A stretch of 64,000 bases of DNA from assembly GCA_014873095.1 (NCBI GenBank), contig CP050848.1:2911850-2975849 (forward strand), given 5' to 3'. How positions within the stretch are numbered: position 1 is the stretch's first letter; each line of letters opens with the position of its first letter. The DNA is from Planctomycetales bacterium ZRK34 (GTDB lineage Bacteria; Planctomycetota; Phycisphaerae; Phycisphaerales; Zrk34). The position numbers and the translations under genes are program-made. The notes beneath the pieces are model-generated. The model was given only the letters and a program-made list of their open reading frames with translations, did no database searches and was not told the DNA's origin. Positions 16,909 through 25,098 of this stretch are shown here, piece after piece.

Positions 16909-17362
16909 CGCGGCGGTGTGGATGTGTTTCCTTGTCGGCGGATGTTCGACGCCGTCGTCGGTGCCGCTGCTGGTGAATGTGGCCGGCAAGGTGATTCAGC
17001 AGGAGCAGCAGCACCTGTCGGATGATTCGCAACGGCTCAGCCAGTGGTACACCCAGCAGCGCAGCGCGTTGGAAGCGGGCTTCAACGCTGATCTGGCAGC
17101 ACGCGATCAGCTTGATGCGGATTGGGTGGCCCAGGGCGCCCGCGTGTATGTGACCGCGCGGGAGATGCTTCTGGAACATGAACTTCAGACGAAGCGACAG
17201 ATTGAGCTGCGGCAGGAGAATCTGCGTCTGGCCGGCGAATCGCTGGATCGTGCGGCGATCGTGTTGCAGCAGCAGGATCAATTGCTGTGGAGCGCGACGC
17301 GCCTGCGTCAGTGGATTGATCAGCAGCTTGAAAACTCTACACACACGGAGACGACCCCATGA
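16877..17362 (+). CDS. Coiled-coil lipoprotein
   Basis: 161 residues from ATG 16877, with GGAGG nine bases upstream. The signal ends in a lipobox LVGGC (Cys23). The mature part is nearly all helix with many Gln and Glu (QQEQQHLSDDSQRLSQW and LELRQENLRLAG-like repeats), so an extended coiled coil on an outer-membrane anchor. It overlaps the next gene by ATGA. It could be a spanin-like outer component or an envelope spacer protein. Confidence 0.68.
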   Translation: MKCASRIVPLSAAVWMCFLVGGCSTPSSVPLLVNVAGKVIQQEQQHLSDDSQRLSQWYTQQRSALEAGFNADLAARDQLDADWVAQGARVYVTAREMLLEHELQTKRQIELRQENLRLAGESLDRAAIVLQQQDQLLWSATRLRQWIDQQLENSTHTETTP

Positions 17363-17616
17363 ATGTCAATGAACTGCACGAACTGGTCGAGCAGCGGCTG
17401 GACATGCGCTGGAACGAATTCACCGAAGAACACCCGCAGCTGGCGGCGGCGATCGATCGTGTGCAATTGATCGAAACCAGCGTCGAACGACTGCTCGACG
17501 ACCCGGATTATCACCAGGCGGTGCAGTCCGCCGGGCGTGACCAGGCGATGATCGGGGTGGCCGGGCCGGTGATCGATCTGGTCGATCGATGGGTGGGGCG
17601 GTTGCTTGGGATTTGA
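17359..17616 (+). CDS. Small hypothetical protein
   Basis: 85 residues, coupled to the lipoprotein gene by ATGA. Helical and acidic (ELHELVEQRLDMRWNEF), ending with an amphipathic helix (GPVIDLVDRWVGRLLGI). No family recognised. Fourth gene of the cluster starting at 16500. Confidence 0.62.
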   Translation: MNVNELHELVEQRLDMRWNEFTEEHPQLAAAIDRVQLIETSVERLLDDPDYHQAVQSAGRDQAMIGVAGPVIDLVDRWVGRLLGI

Positions 17617-17647
17617 AACGCGGGCAAACCAATCGTATCTTGATCAC

Positions 17648-18196
17648 ATGCGTATTGGGGTTTGGATCATTCTCGTGATGGGTTTGGCCTGGTCGCTGGC
17701 TGCATGCGACGGGGTCGGATTCAAGGGCGGCTCGACCATTGGGGCTGGGCCTGATGATGCCTGGCCGTTTGTGCCCAAGGCCATGCGTGTCCATCCGTTC
17801 ACCACGATCGGCTTGGATAGCTCGGGCAATTCCATGTTGCTGGAAGTGCGCATGGAATTGCTGGACCAGGTGGGTGATCCGACCAAGGGCGTCGGCGACT
17901 TCCGCTTCGAGCTTTACAGGGTCGCTGCGGGAGCCGCTCGCGAGGGTGTGAATGTGCGGCTGTTTCAGTGGGACGCGCCGATGACGACGCTCCAGGAAAA
18001 TCGCAGGCATTACGACCCCATCACTCGCACGTACACGTTCAAGCTCAAGCTCGAGGAGCCGGTTGCTCCGCATCAGCGGCTTCGCCTGGAAGTGCAGTAC
18101 ACCGACCTGCATGGCCACCGACTCACCGCCGAGGCGCCGATGACTTACACCCCGGATGCCGCGGATGTGTCACCCGCTCGGCGTACTACGGGTTGA
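17648..18196 (+). CDS. Lipoprotein of unknown function
   Basis: 182 residues from ATG 17648; the frame begins earlier, but the signal peptide (MRIGVWIILVMGLAWSLAAC) starts here. Lipobox Cys at residue 20. The mature part reads as a beta-sandwich (HPFTTIGLDSSGNSMLLEV, FRFELYRVA, RLRLEVQYTDLHGHRL). Its last 11 bases overlap the end of the convergent phosphohexomutase gene. Confidence 0.7.
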   Translation: MRIGVWIILVMGLAWSLAACDGVGFKGGSTIGAGPDDAWPFVPKAMRVHPFTTIGLDSSGNSMLLEVRMELLDQVGDPTKGVGDFRFELYRVAAGAAREGVNVRLFQWDAPMTTLQENRRHYDPITRTYTFKLKLEEPVAPHQRLRLEVQYTDLHGHRLTAEAPMTYTPDAADVSPARRTTG

Positions 18197-19550
18197 GCGC
18201 CTCGCGCACCTTCTGAATCAAGGCGTTGGCATCGTCTTCCCGTGGGGCTTCAGCGATGATGCGCAGAATCGGCTCGGTGTTGGACGGCCGCACGTGCACC
18301 CAACTGTCCGCCAGATCGACACGGATGCCGTCCTGCAGGTCGATGCGATCGTCGGCGAACAGCTTGCCGACCTGCTCGATGGCGCGATCCGCCATGCCCG
18401 GTTCGATCGGCAGCTTCTGCTTGACGATGCTGTAAGCGGGAATGTCCGCGACCAGTTGCGACAGCGATTTGCCGGTCGTCGCCAGCAGTTCGAGCATCAG
18501 CGCGGCGCCGGCCAGTGAATCCCGCACGCAAATGACCTTCGGCCAGATGATGCCGCCGTTGCCTTCACCGCCGATGACCGCATCGTGCTGACGCATCATG
18601 GCGGCCACGCTGGCTTCGCCGACGGGCGTGCGGTGCACAAGCCCCCCGAAGCGCTCGGCAATGTCGTCGATCATCCGTGAGGTGGATAGATTCGCCGCCG
18701 CGGGGCCTGGCGTTCGACTCATCACATGCAAAGCGCTCAGCGCGAGCGTGTATTCCTCGCCGATGTAGCGACCGGTTTCATCCACCAGCGCCAGCCGGTC
18801 CGCATCGGGGTCCTGCGCCATGCCGATGTCGGCGCCGTGTTCTTTGACGGCGGCAGCGAGGCCGGTCAGGTTTTCCGCGGTTGGCTCGGGGGTGTGCGGG
18901 AAAATGCCGGTCGGCTCCCCGTACAGGTGAACCAACTCGACGCCAAGCTCCCGCATCATCACCGCCGTGGCCGGGCCGCCGGCCCCGCAGACCGAATCGA
19001 GCACCACCTTGATCTTCCGCTTACGGATCGCTTCGACATCCAGATGGTCGAAGATGCGCTGCAGGTGCACATCGGTCGTCGTGTCATCATGGTCGATGGG
19101 TTGAAGCTGCGTGACGTCCACGTAGTCCACCTGGTCGTCATGGAATCTTTGAATGATCTGTGCGGCCTGTTCGGGCGGCGGGGCGACACCGTCGGCTCGC
19201 AGCGCCTTGATGCCGTTCCAGATGATCGGGTTATGCGACGCGGTGATGACCATGCCGCCGTGGGCGTGGCGATGCTCGGTCATGATGGCGACGCTGGGCG
19301 TGGTGACGATGCCGAGAGTCGTCACGCGGCAGCCGACCGCCACGAGCCCGGCGACCGCCGCCTGTTGAACCAGCAACCCCGAGGGTCGACTATCGCGGCC
19401 AATCACGACATGTGGATGCGCCTCGCCGGTGGATTGTCGCAGCCAGGATCCGAAAGCTGCAGCGTAGCGCGCCGCGACGGGTGGTGTGAGCGATCGACCG
19501 ATCAGGCCGCGCATGCCACTGACAGAAAGCATCAGGGGAAAGTCGGACAT
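18186..19550 (-). CDS. glmM: Phosphohexomutase, GlmM-like
   Basis: 454 residues, full length for the alpha-D-phosphohexomutase family. The phosphoserine loop is VITASHNPIIWNG (Ser105), the metal loop DPDADRLALVDETG, the sugar loop GEGNGGIIW and the phosphate loop RPSNTEPILRI. The sugar loop with GEGNGG is the type seen in GlmM-like enzymes of archaea and some bacteria, so conversion of glucosamine-6-phosphate to glucosamine-1-phosphate for UDP-GlcNAc is the best call. Phosphoglucomutase or phosphomannomutase activity cannot be excluded. Single gene, convergent with the lipoprotein gene. Confidence 0.82.
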   Translation of the reverse strand: MSDFPLMLSVSGMRGLIGRSLTPPVAARYAAAFGSWLRQSTGEAHPHVVIGRDSRPSGLLVQQAAVAGLVAVGCRVTTLGIVTTPSVAIMTEHRHAHGGMVITASHNPIIWNGIKALRADGVAPPPEQAAQIIQRFHDDQVDYVDVTQLQPIDHDDTTTDVHLQRIFDHLDVEAIRKRKIKVVLDSVCGAGGPATAVMMRELGVELVHLYGEPTGIFPHTPEPTAENLTGLAAAVKEHGADIGMAQDPDADRLALVDETGRYIGEEYTLALSALHVMSRTPGPAAANLSTSRMIDDIAERFGGLVHRTPVGEASVAAMMRQHDAVIGGEGNGGIIWPKVICVRDSLAGAALMLELLATTGKSLSQLVADIPAYSIVKQKLPIEPGMADRAIEQVGKLFADDRIDLQDGIRVDLADSWVHVRPSNTEPILRIIAEAPREDDANALIQKVREALNP

Positions 19551-19720
19551 TATGAGTACTCATACGTGGTGGATAATCTGAGGACCAAGTTATCGCAATT
19601 TTTCAGACTGGCAAGGCGTGCGGCCGCGGTTAACCCAACACGATTGATCGCCGATGCAGAATAGGAATGCGCTCCGAAGTGGTGCGCCGGTGTGTCAGTC
19701 CGAATAACGCTTGCCTGAGC

Positions 19721-21136
19721 ATGAAAAAGCTTCGAACCACTGATATCGATGTCGGCACATGCCTTGAAGAAGCGCTGTTTCTTCCCAACGGGCAGAAGCT
19801 GCTGAATCAGGGCGTGACGATCACCGAGCGTCACCGCCAGGTGTTGTTGGGTCTGCCGGACCCGGAACTGTACACGGCCAAATCGCTGGACGAGTTGGTT
19901 GAAGCGGGGGTGGTTCGCCCCGTGGAAAGCCATCATGTTCGAGCCGGTCAGATGGCCGATCGTGACATGCTCGCCAAGGGCGGCCATTTGATCGTGGAGC
20001 AGGGTCAGGAAATCGAGCAGCATCACATCGACGCCATGGAGGACGGCGCCTACGCCCAGGAGGCCCGCGAGCAGGAGGCCGATCAGGCGCGCCTGCGTCG
20101 TGAACGGATGGTGATGGCCGACGTCGTGGTCGACAATCTTCAGCAGGAAACTCAGAAGCTTCCACTGCGTGTTCCGCCCAACTCGGTCGACATCTGGCAC
20201 GGACATATCCTGGCCGAGGACAACTGGCCCGAGGCCCATGTGCTCGCCGCCGAGCGAGAGCAGATCGTGCAGAAGATCCGTGGCTGGTTTTCGCAGATTG
20301 AATCCGGTGTAAGCACATCAGCCGCATCCATTCAGGCGGTGGTCGATACGCTGTACGACCAGTTGCTGAATTACCCGCGGCACGTGACGCAACTGGCGAT
20401 GATGTGCTCCGGGCGAGATCGATATCTACCGGATCATGCTTTCAGCGTGACGCTGATTTCGATGGCCATCGCGGCACATCTGAAATGGTCGTCGCAGCAT
20501 GTGAAAACCGTAGGGCTTTGCGGTCTGCTCATGGATGTGGGCATGCTGCTGGTTCCCGAGCGCATTCGCATCGGCGGGTGCGCTCTCAGTGAGATCGATC
20601 GCAGCCGTGTGCAGCGGCACACAGCGTTCACCGTCGCACTGCTGGACGGTCACGGTGACATCGACGCGCTCGCACGCCTGGCGATGTATCAACACCACGA
20701 ACGCGAGACCGGCGTCGGCTATCCCTGCGGCACGCGCGGTGATCGGATCTGCGATTATGCGCGTGTGCTTGGTGTCGCTGACGTGTTCTGCGCCGCGGTC
20801 AGTTACCGTTCGTATCACAAGCCGAAGATACCTTACGTCGTGATGGAGGAGCTGATTCGCTCCGCTGCTGCGGGTATCTTCTGCAAGACCACGACGCGCG
20901 CCCTGGTGCAGGCGGCGGGGCTCTTTCCCGTCGGTTCATACGTCGTGCTGTCCAACCGCCGCATCGCGCACGTATTGGCCACGAACATCGAGCGACTGGA
21001 TCGCCCGATCGTCCGCGTGCTCAACGACGACGGTTCGCCGACCGACTATGTGATTGACCTGATGCAGATTCCCGTTGATCAGTTGACGGTCGTTCGCCCC
21101 GCTCACGAGCCGGAAAAGAAAACGTCGCTTGTGTGA
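19721..21136 (+). CDS. HD-GYP-like signalling protein with altered HD site
   Basis: 471 residues from ATG 19721, where the conserved start MKKLRTTDIDVG begins; ATG 19667 would add 18 residues but has no ribosome site at a useful distance. An N-terminal adaptor region (to about 190) is followed by an HD-GYP-type domain. The GYP part is intact (HHERETGVGYPCG, 325-337), as are His239 and His300, but the HD pair itself reads LLMDVGM (269-275), with Met271 where the catalytic His sits. Active enzymes degrade cyclic-di-GMP; this one may only bind it, or be altered in metal content. Cytoplasmic, no membrane helix. Confidence 0.75.
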   Translation: MKKLRTTDIDVGTCLEEALFLPNGQKLLNQGVTITERHRQVLLGLPDPELYTAKSLDELVEAGVVRPVESHHVRAGQMADRDMLAKGGHLIVEQGQEIEQHHIDAMEDGAYAQEAREQEADQARLRRERMVMADVVVDNLQQETQKLPLRVPPNSVDIWHGHILAEDNWPEAHVLAAEREQIVQKIRGWFSQIESGVSTSAASIQAVVDTLYDQLLNYPRHVTQLAMMCSGRDRYLPDHAFSVTLISMAIAAHLKWSSQHVKTVGLCGLLMDVGMLLVPERIRIGGCALSEIDRSRVQRHTAFTVALLDGHGDIDALARLAMYQHHERETGVGYPCGTRGDRICDYARVLGVADVFCAAVSYRSYHKPKIPYVVMEELIRSAAAGIFCKTTTRALVQAAGLFPVGSYVVLSNRRIAHVLATNIERLDRPIVRVLNDDGSPTDYVIDLMQIPVDQLTVVRPAHEPEKKTSLV

Positions 21137-21144
21137 TCTACCGT

Positions 21145-21717
21145 TCAGATGGCCGCATAGTGGTCATACAGTTGTCGCAGCGCATCGCGCACATTCCCCC
21201 GACATTGATCTAACAGCATGGCCGGCGACATCGGCAGTTCGTGCGCCTGTACATCCGGCAGCCTGTCGATCAGCGCATGCAGCAGGGCCGGCGTGCCGCG
21301 TGTGGTCACCAGCGGCGGCAACATCCCGCGGCGATGCGTGGTGATGATCAAGCCACCCAGGCGATGGGTAGCGTGTTTGAGATAAGCCCAGGTCCGGCGC
21401 GTTATGCGCTCGGCTCCATCGATCAACATCACATCCCGCGGTCCAAGCGAGCGCGCCATGCCGATGATTACACGCATCGGCGGAGCGGGGGAAGTATCAT
21501 TGATGAACAGGCGATGGAGATTCATCCCGGACGCCGCCAGTCGTTGAGCCAGCGCATCCAGCAGCGTTGATTTGCCGGTGCCGTGGGGCCCGATGATCGC
21601 CGCCCGATGATGCAGTGCCGACAATCGGCGCATGATGCTCGGCCAGGTCTCATCAACCGGCTGGTAAGTCAGCTTGTGCAGACGTTCGGCGCGAAATGGA
21701 TTGTCTTTGGCTTTCAT
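21145..21717 (-). CDS. Small P-loop ATPase
   Basis: 190 residues. Walker A IIGPHGTGKSTLLDAL, Walker B DVMLIDGAER and a sensor-like GGLIITTHRR are clear. The end (VRDALRQLYDHYAAI) resembles the small helical lid of AAA-type loaders. Last gene of a three-gene minus-strand operon; its ATG overlaps the stop of the arrestin-like gene (ATGA). Target unknown. Confidence 0.7.
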   Translation of the reverse strand: MKAKDNPFRAERLHKLTYQPVDETWPSIMRRLSALHHRAAIIGPHGTGKSTLLDALAQRLAASGMNLHRLFINDTSPAPPMRVIIGMARSLGPRDVMLIDGAERITRRTWAYLKHATHRLGGLIITTHRRGMLPPLVTTRGTPALLHALIDRLPDVQAHELPMSPAMLLDQCRGNVRDALRQLYDHYAAI

Positions 21718-22082
21718 GCCGAGTGCAGTTCGATTTCCTTGCCGGCCGGGGCGATGACGATCGGCTGCCGTGTCGCGTGATCTTCAGAATCGGTGACCAG
21801 TTCCAACGCCCAAAGCAGTGAAATCAGCGTGCCGGAAAAACTGTGCGGACCGACGGGGGCTGTCAACTCAAACGTATGTGAATCCGCCGCGATGGGGTGA
21901 TCGTAGCGCATGGTCTGAACAATCTCGGCGTCCTGCGTGCCTTTACCCTCGGTGTACCAGACCAGGCGAAGCTCCATCGCATCGGGGGCGGCGGCCAGTC
22001 GCCATTCAACCTTGCCGGCGATGCGGCCGCCGGGTGTGAACGCCGCGTCGGGGTGGTCGAGCGTGATGGTTAGTTCATTCAT
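21714..22082 (-). CDS. Arrestin-like beta-sandwich protein
   Basis: 122 residues. The start LTITLDHPDAAFTPGGRIAGKVEW and the later HTFELTAPVGPHSFSGTLISLLWALEL match the pattern of arrestin/Vps26/Spo0M-like folds. No signal peptide. Three bases separate it from the DUF3592 gene, whose C-terminal region has the same type of fold, so the two probably derive from one another or act together. Confidence 0.6.
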   Translation of the reverse strand: MNELTITLDHPDAAFTPGGRIAGKVEWRLAAAPDAMELRLVWYTEGKGTQDAEIVQTMRYDHPIAADSHTFELTAPVGPHSFSGTLISLLWALELVTDSEDHATRQPIVIAPAGKEIELHSA

Positions 22083-22085
22083 GAT

Positions 22086-23846
22086 TCATCTCTCTTCCGG
22101 GGCCGGGGTCACTGACGCCGGCAGTACGACGATGGGGTATTCGACCTTGATGTCCGGCCAGCGGGGTATCTCACCGGTCACGTGCAGCGACCAGATGATC
22201 TTGTTGTTGGACGCCACGAAGCTGTGCATCGTGTCGACGGGGATGTCGACGGTGCCGGCCCCGCCGATGATGTCCGCCGGGTTGTCGGTGTTCGCCAGTT
22301 CGATTTCCGTGAACACGTGTTTGTCGGTGACGGTGTTGGTGCCGCGGCGGTAGGTCGCTTCTTCGCGGCCCTGCAGCCAGACACGCATCTTCGTGACCAT
22401 CTGCGTGCGTCCGACCAGGTCCCACGCCACGTCCAGCGCCTCGCCCTGGGCCAGCGCGTTGCGGTTGACCGTGACCTGCACCGTCGGATTGAACATCGCC
22501 AGAAACTGGTAGATCACAAAGCCGACACACCCGAGCCCGACCGCCACGAACGGAATCATGAACAACGTCAAAAACCACTCGGGTCGACCGGACATGTGCG
22601 ACTCGACGACCTTGTAAACAAAGATGCTGGTGATCCCGTTCCAGATCAGTGCAAACACGATGGCGCCGATCAGCTTGCCGAGTCGACTGGATGTGGGCTT
22701 GAGCGTGACGGGCTCGTCGGAGGGTTCAAACTTCGGTAGAAATTCCAACGATGCGACGGCGATGTCGATCGGCGCCGCGCGGCCCCGCTCCCCGATGGCA
22801 CGGAGCGGCAGCGACGGTTTGCTTTTGCGGTCGCTGCGCAACATGAAGTACAACCCGCCGAATCCGACCGCGCTGAACACCAGCGGCAGCAGGCCCAGCA
22901 GAAACATCCAACTCAAACCCCGCTGAAGCACCGCCTCGGCGGGATCGTCGGGGTTCACGTAACAGGTCTTCTTCGCCCCGCGCGGGTACTGGCGAATGAT
23001 CTTTTCCTTGCCGCTGCGTCCGCCGGATGATCCGCCGATGAATTCGTAACGGTTGGACTTGTACGTGCGGCCGTCGAACTCGTAGCGATAGAGAATGTCG
23101 ACGCTGTAGGTCGTGCCGTCATCGCTGGAATGCGAACGAATCTTGCTGGACTCGACGACGCACGGCACGGCCGGCCAGCTTCGCGCGTCGATGACCTGCA
23201 TCACCGGCTTGACCAGCAGAAACCACCCGGCGATCAACCCGACGACCGCGAAGATGCCGAAAAACCCGGCGCCAATCAGCTTGCCGTTCAAGCCCTTTTT
23301 CTTTGACACAATCGGCGTGCGGGCGGGGTCTTTGGATTTTGATCCGCCGCGCCATGTGAAGTAGATGCCGCCGAGCCCGATGGCCACAAAGATCATCGGA
23401 AACAACACCGCGAAGCCGAGCCACAGACTGCCGCGCTGCAACACCGCCTGCCGGGGATCGTCCGGGTTCACGTAACAGGTCGCTTGCCCGCCGACGGGGT
23501 ATAGCTCGACGAGGTGCTGGACTTCCGTGTAATCGTCGTAGCGCGCATCATCGGCGGTGAAGCTGCTGGAGGTATAGTTGCGACCCTGGTAGCTGTAGCG
23601 ATAGTTGACGGCGATGGTGAACGGACTGTTTTCGCTGTGCTGCTCATCGATGCGGATGCTGTCGATGGTGCAGGGGGCGGCGTCCCATGAATAGGTCTGG
23701 GCCGTGGCGAAAACATCCGACCCGATCAGGTAGACGAACCCGATACCGAACGCCGCGAAGACGCTGAAAAACAGGCTCATGAAGAGCTTGCCGAAAACCC
23801 CGGCGGGTCGAGTCCGATTGGACGTGCGAAATTGAAGTCCGGCCAT
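22086..23846 (-). CDS. Membrane protein with two DUF3592 repeats and an arrestin-like end
   Basis: 586 residues from ATG 23846; the TTG at 23852 is not needed. Two copies of a DUF3592 module follow each other: each has a membrane helix, a Cys-containing strand start (PCTIDSIRI; PCVVESSKI), YRYSYQGRNY or YRYEFDGRTY, CYVNPDDP and a second helix. Two more helices (about residues 390-450) lead to a C-terminal beta-rich domain (VQVTVNRNALAQGEALDVAW). The internal duplication is plain. The role is unknown; first gene of an operon with the arrestin-like protein and the small ATPase. Confidence 0.78.
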   Translation of the reverse strand: MAGLQFRTSNRTRPAGVFGKLFMSLFFSVFAAFGIGFVYLIGSDVFATAQTYSWDAAPCTIDSIRIDEQHSENSPFTIAVNYRYSYQGRNYTSSSFTADDARYDDYTEVQHLVELYPVGGQATCYVNPDDPRQAVLQRGSLWLGFAVLFPMIFVAIGLGGIYFTWRGGSKSKDPARTPIVSKKKGLNGKLIGAGFFGIFAVVGLIAGWFLLVKPVMQVIDARSWPAVPCVVESSKIRSHSSDDGTTYSVDILYRYEFDGRTYKSNRYEFIGGSSGGRSGKEKIIRQYPRGAKKTCYVNPDDPAEAVLQRGLSWMFLLGLLPLVFSAVGFGGLYFMLRSDRKSKPSLPLRAIGERGRAAPIDIAVASLEFLPKFEPSDEPVTLKPTSSRLGKLIGAIVFALIWNGITSIFVYKVVESHMSGRPEWFLTLFMIPFVAVGLGCVGFVIYQFLAMFNPTVQVTVNRNALAQGEALDVAWDLVGRTQMVTKMRVWLQGREEATYRRGTNTVTDKHVFTEIELANTDNPADIIGGAGTVDIPVDTMHSFVASNNKIIWSLHVTGEIPRWPDIKVEYPIVVLPASVTPAPEER

Positions 23847-23851
23847 GTCCA

Positions 23852-23866
23852 ACTGATATACTCAGT
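23852..23866. promoter_or_regulatory. Palindrome in a divergent promoter region
   Basis: ACTGA-TATAC-TCAGT. The centre contains a TATAC element, and the site sits between the DUF3592 operon and the PTPS-like gene, only 6 and 31 bases from the two starts. It may be a shared -10 region or an operator. Confidence 0.4.
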
Positions 23867-23897
23867 ATCTCCGCAGCGATCAAATGGAAGATTCAGA

Positions 23898-24263
23898 ATG
23901 TATGAACTACGCATCGAACGTGAATTCACAGCAGCGCACGCATTGAAACTTTACGACGGCACGATGGAGCCGATGCACGAACACGTCTGGCGCGTGCTGG
24001 TGCATGTGCAGTCCGCCGAACTGGACGCGATGGAAGTCGTCATGGACTTTCACGAGTTGGAGAAGACTGTCGGTGACGCGCTTGGGCCGCTGGACGGCAC
24101 CCGCCTCAACGACGTCGAAGCCTTTGCGACAGTGAACCCGTCCGCCGAGCGCGTGGCTGAACACATCTACAAGGCGATCGCGCCGAAACTGCCGGCGGTG
24201 GTGAAGCTGACCTGCGTGACCGTCACCGAGGCGCCGGGCTGCCGGGCGAGTTTCTGGCAGTGA
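23898..24263 (+). CDS. 6-pyruvoyl-tetrahydropterin synthase-like enzyme, PTPS-III-type motif
   Basis: 121 residues from ATG 23898. Zinc histidines are in FTAAHAL (His14) and MHEH (His27, His29). The catalytic Cys of QueD and PTPS-II is absent; the motif before the histidines is E-P-M-H-E-H, matching the E-x-x-H-x-H pattern of PTPS-III, which replaces dihydroneopterin aldolase in folate synthesis in some organisms. The C-terminal glutamate (VTEAPGCRA) is present. It therefore may serve folate rather than queuosine synthesis. The 3' end overlaps the convergent isomerase-like gene by 41 bases. Confidence 0.78.
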   Translation: MYELRIEREFTAAHALKLYDGTMEPMHEHVWRVLVHVQSAELDAMEVVMDFHELEKTVGDALGPLDGTRLNDVEAFATVNPSAERVAEHIYKAIAPKLPAVVKLTCVTVTEAPGCRASFWQ

Positions 24264-25083
24264 AGCGTTCGGCCTGCCGCTGGGCCATCCAGTTGCAGAC
24301 CGCGTCAAGGTCTGCGAGCGGTTGCTGCGTGCCCGGGTGAACATGCAGATAGGGCGGGGGGCCGAACTCGGGCACGAGGGAGGTGACAGCCATGCCGCGC
24401 TGCTGCTGGGCGTCCCAGACGTGATCCCACCAGCGTTCGTGTGCGGCCAACTCGGGTGCGTAATGCGGCGATCGCGGATCGGGCACTTGTGGGCCTTCGC
24501 AGAAACCGACACGGGTGTGCAGGTGAATCGTCCGCGTGGCGCAGAGGCGAATGATGTCGAGCTGATCGTCGATCAGTCGCTCGCAGACGTTGACCCAGTG
24601 GCTGAAGTCGGCGCAGAGTTTGAGGTCGGTGAATTGTTCGACGATCGCGCGGGTTGACCATGGATTGTAAAACACGCACTTGCGGTGCGTTTCATGGGCG
24701 ATGGGGATGCCGAACTGTTTTTCGATGGCGAGCGCCTGCGTGAAATAGTCGGTAGCCTGATCGAGCGTCCAGCCGTCAAACCCGCTGTGGGCGTTGATCA
24801 TCAGCGGGCGGTATGAGGCGGCGAGCTTGACGAGGCGGCCGAATCGATCGATGTGCGCGGCGACGCTCGGCTCGGCGGGGCCGTCATGATCGAAGCTGTG
24901 AATCTGCGCGATGAAGTCGAAGCGGTGCGCGGCGAGTTGCTCGACCAATGCATCGTGCTCGGCGCCTTCAGCAGGGGGCACAGCTTCGATGCCGTGGTAC
25001 CCGTTGCGGGCAAAACGCCCAAAGCACTCGGCGGGCGATTCGGGCACGCCCCACATATGTCGAAACAGCTTCAATTGCATCAA
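24223..25083 (-). CDS. Sugar phosphate isomerase/epimerase-like TIM barrel
   Basis: 286 residues. Pattern of the xylose isomerase-like AP-endonuclease-2 fold: FARNGYHGIEAVP, LMINAHSGFDGW, IPIAHETHRKC, LKLCADFSHWVNV, TIHLHTRVGF and SLVPEFGPPPY, giving Glu, Asp, His and Glu metal ligands. The substrate is unknown. It follows the Nif3-like gene by 15 bases on the same strand, so the two are co-transcribed. Confidence 0.78.
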   Translation of the reverse strand: MMQLKLFRHMWGVPESPAECFGRFARNGYHGIEAVPPAEGAEHDALVEQLAAHRFDFIAQIHSFDHDGPAEPSVAAHIDRFGRLVKLAASYRPLMINAHSGFDGWTLDQATDYFTQALAIEKQFGIPIAHETHRKCVFYNPWSTRAIVEQFTDLKLCADFSHWVNVCERLIDDQLDIIRLCATRTIHLHTRVGFCEGPQVPDPRSPHYAPELAAHERWWDHVWDAQQQRGMAVTSLVPEFGPPPYLHVHPGTQQPLADLDAVCNWMAQRQAERFTARNSPGSPAPR

Positions 25084-25098
25084 GGTGATTTCCGGGGG

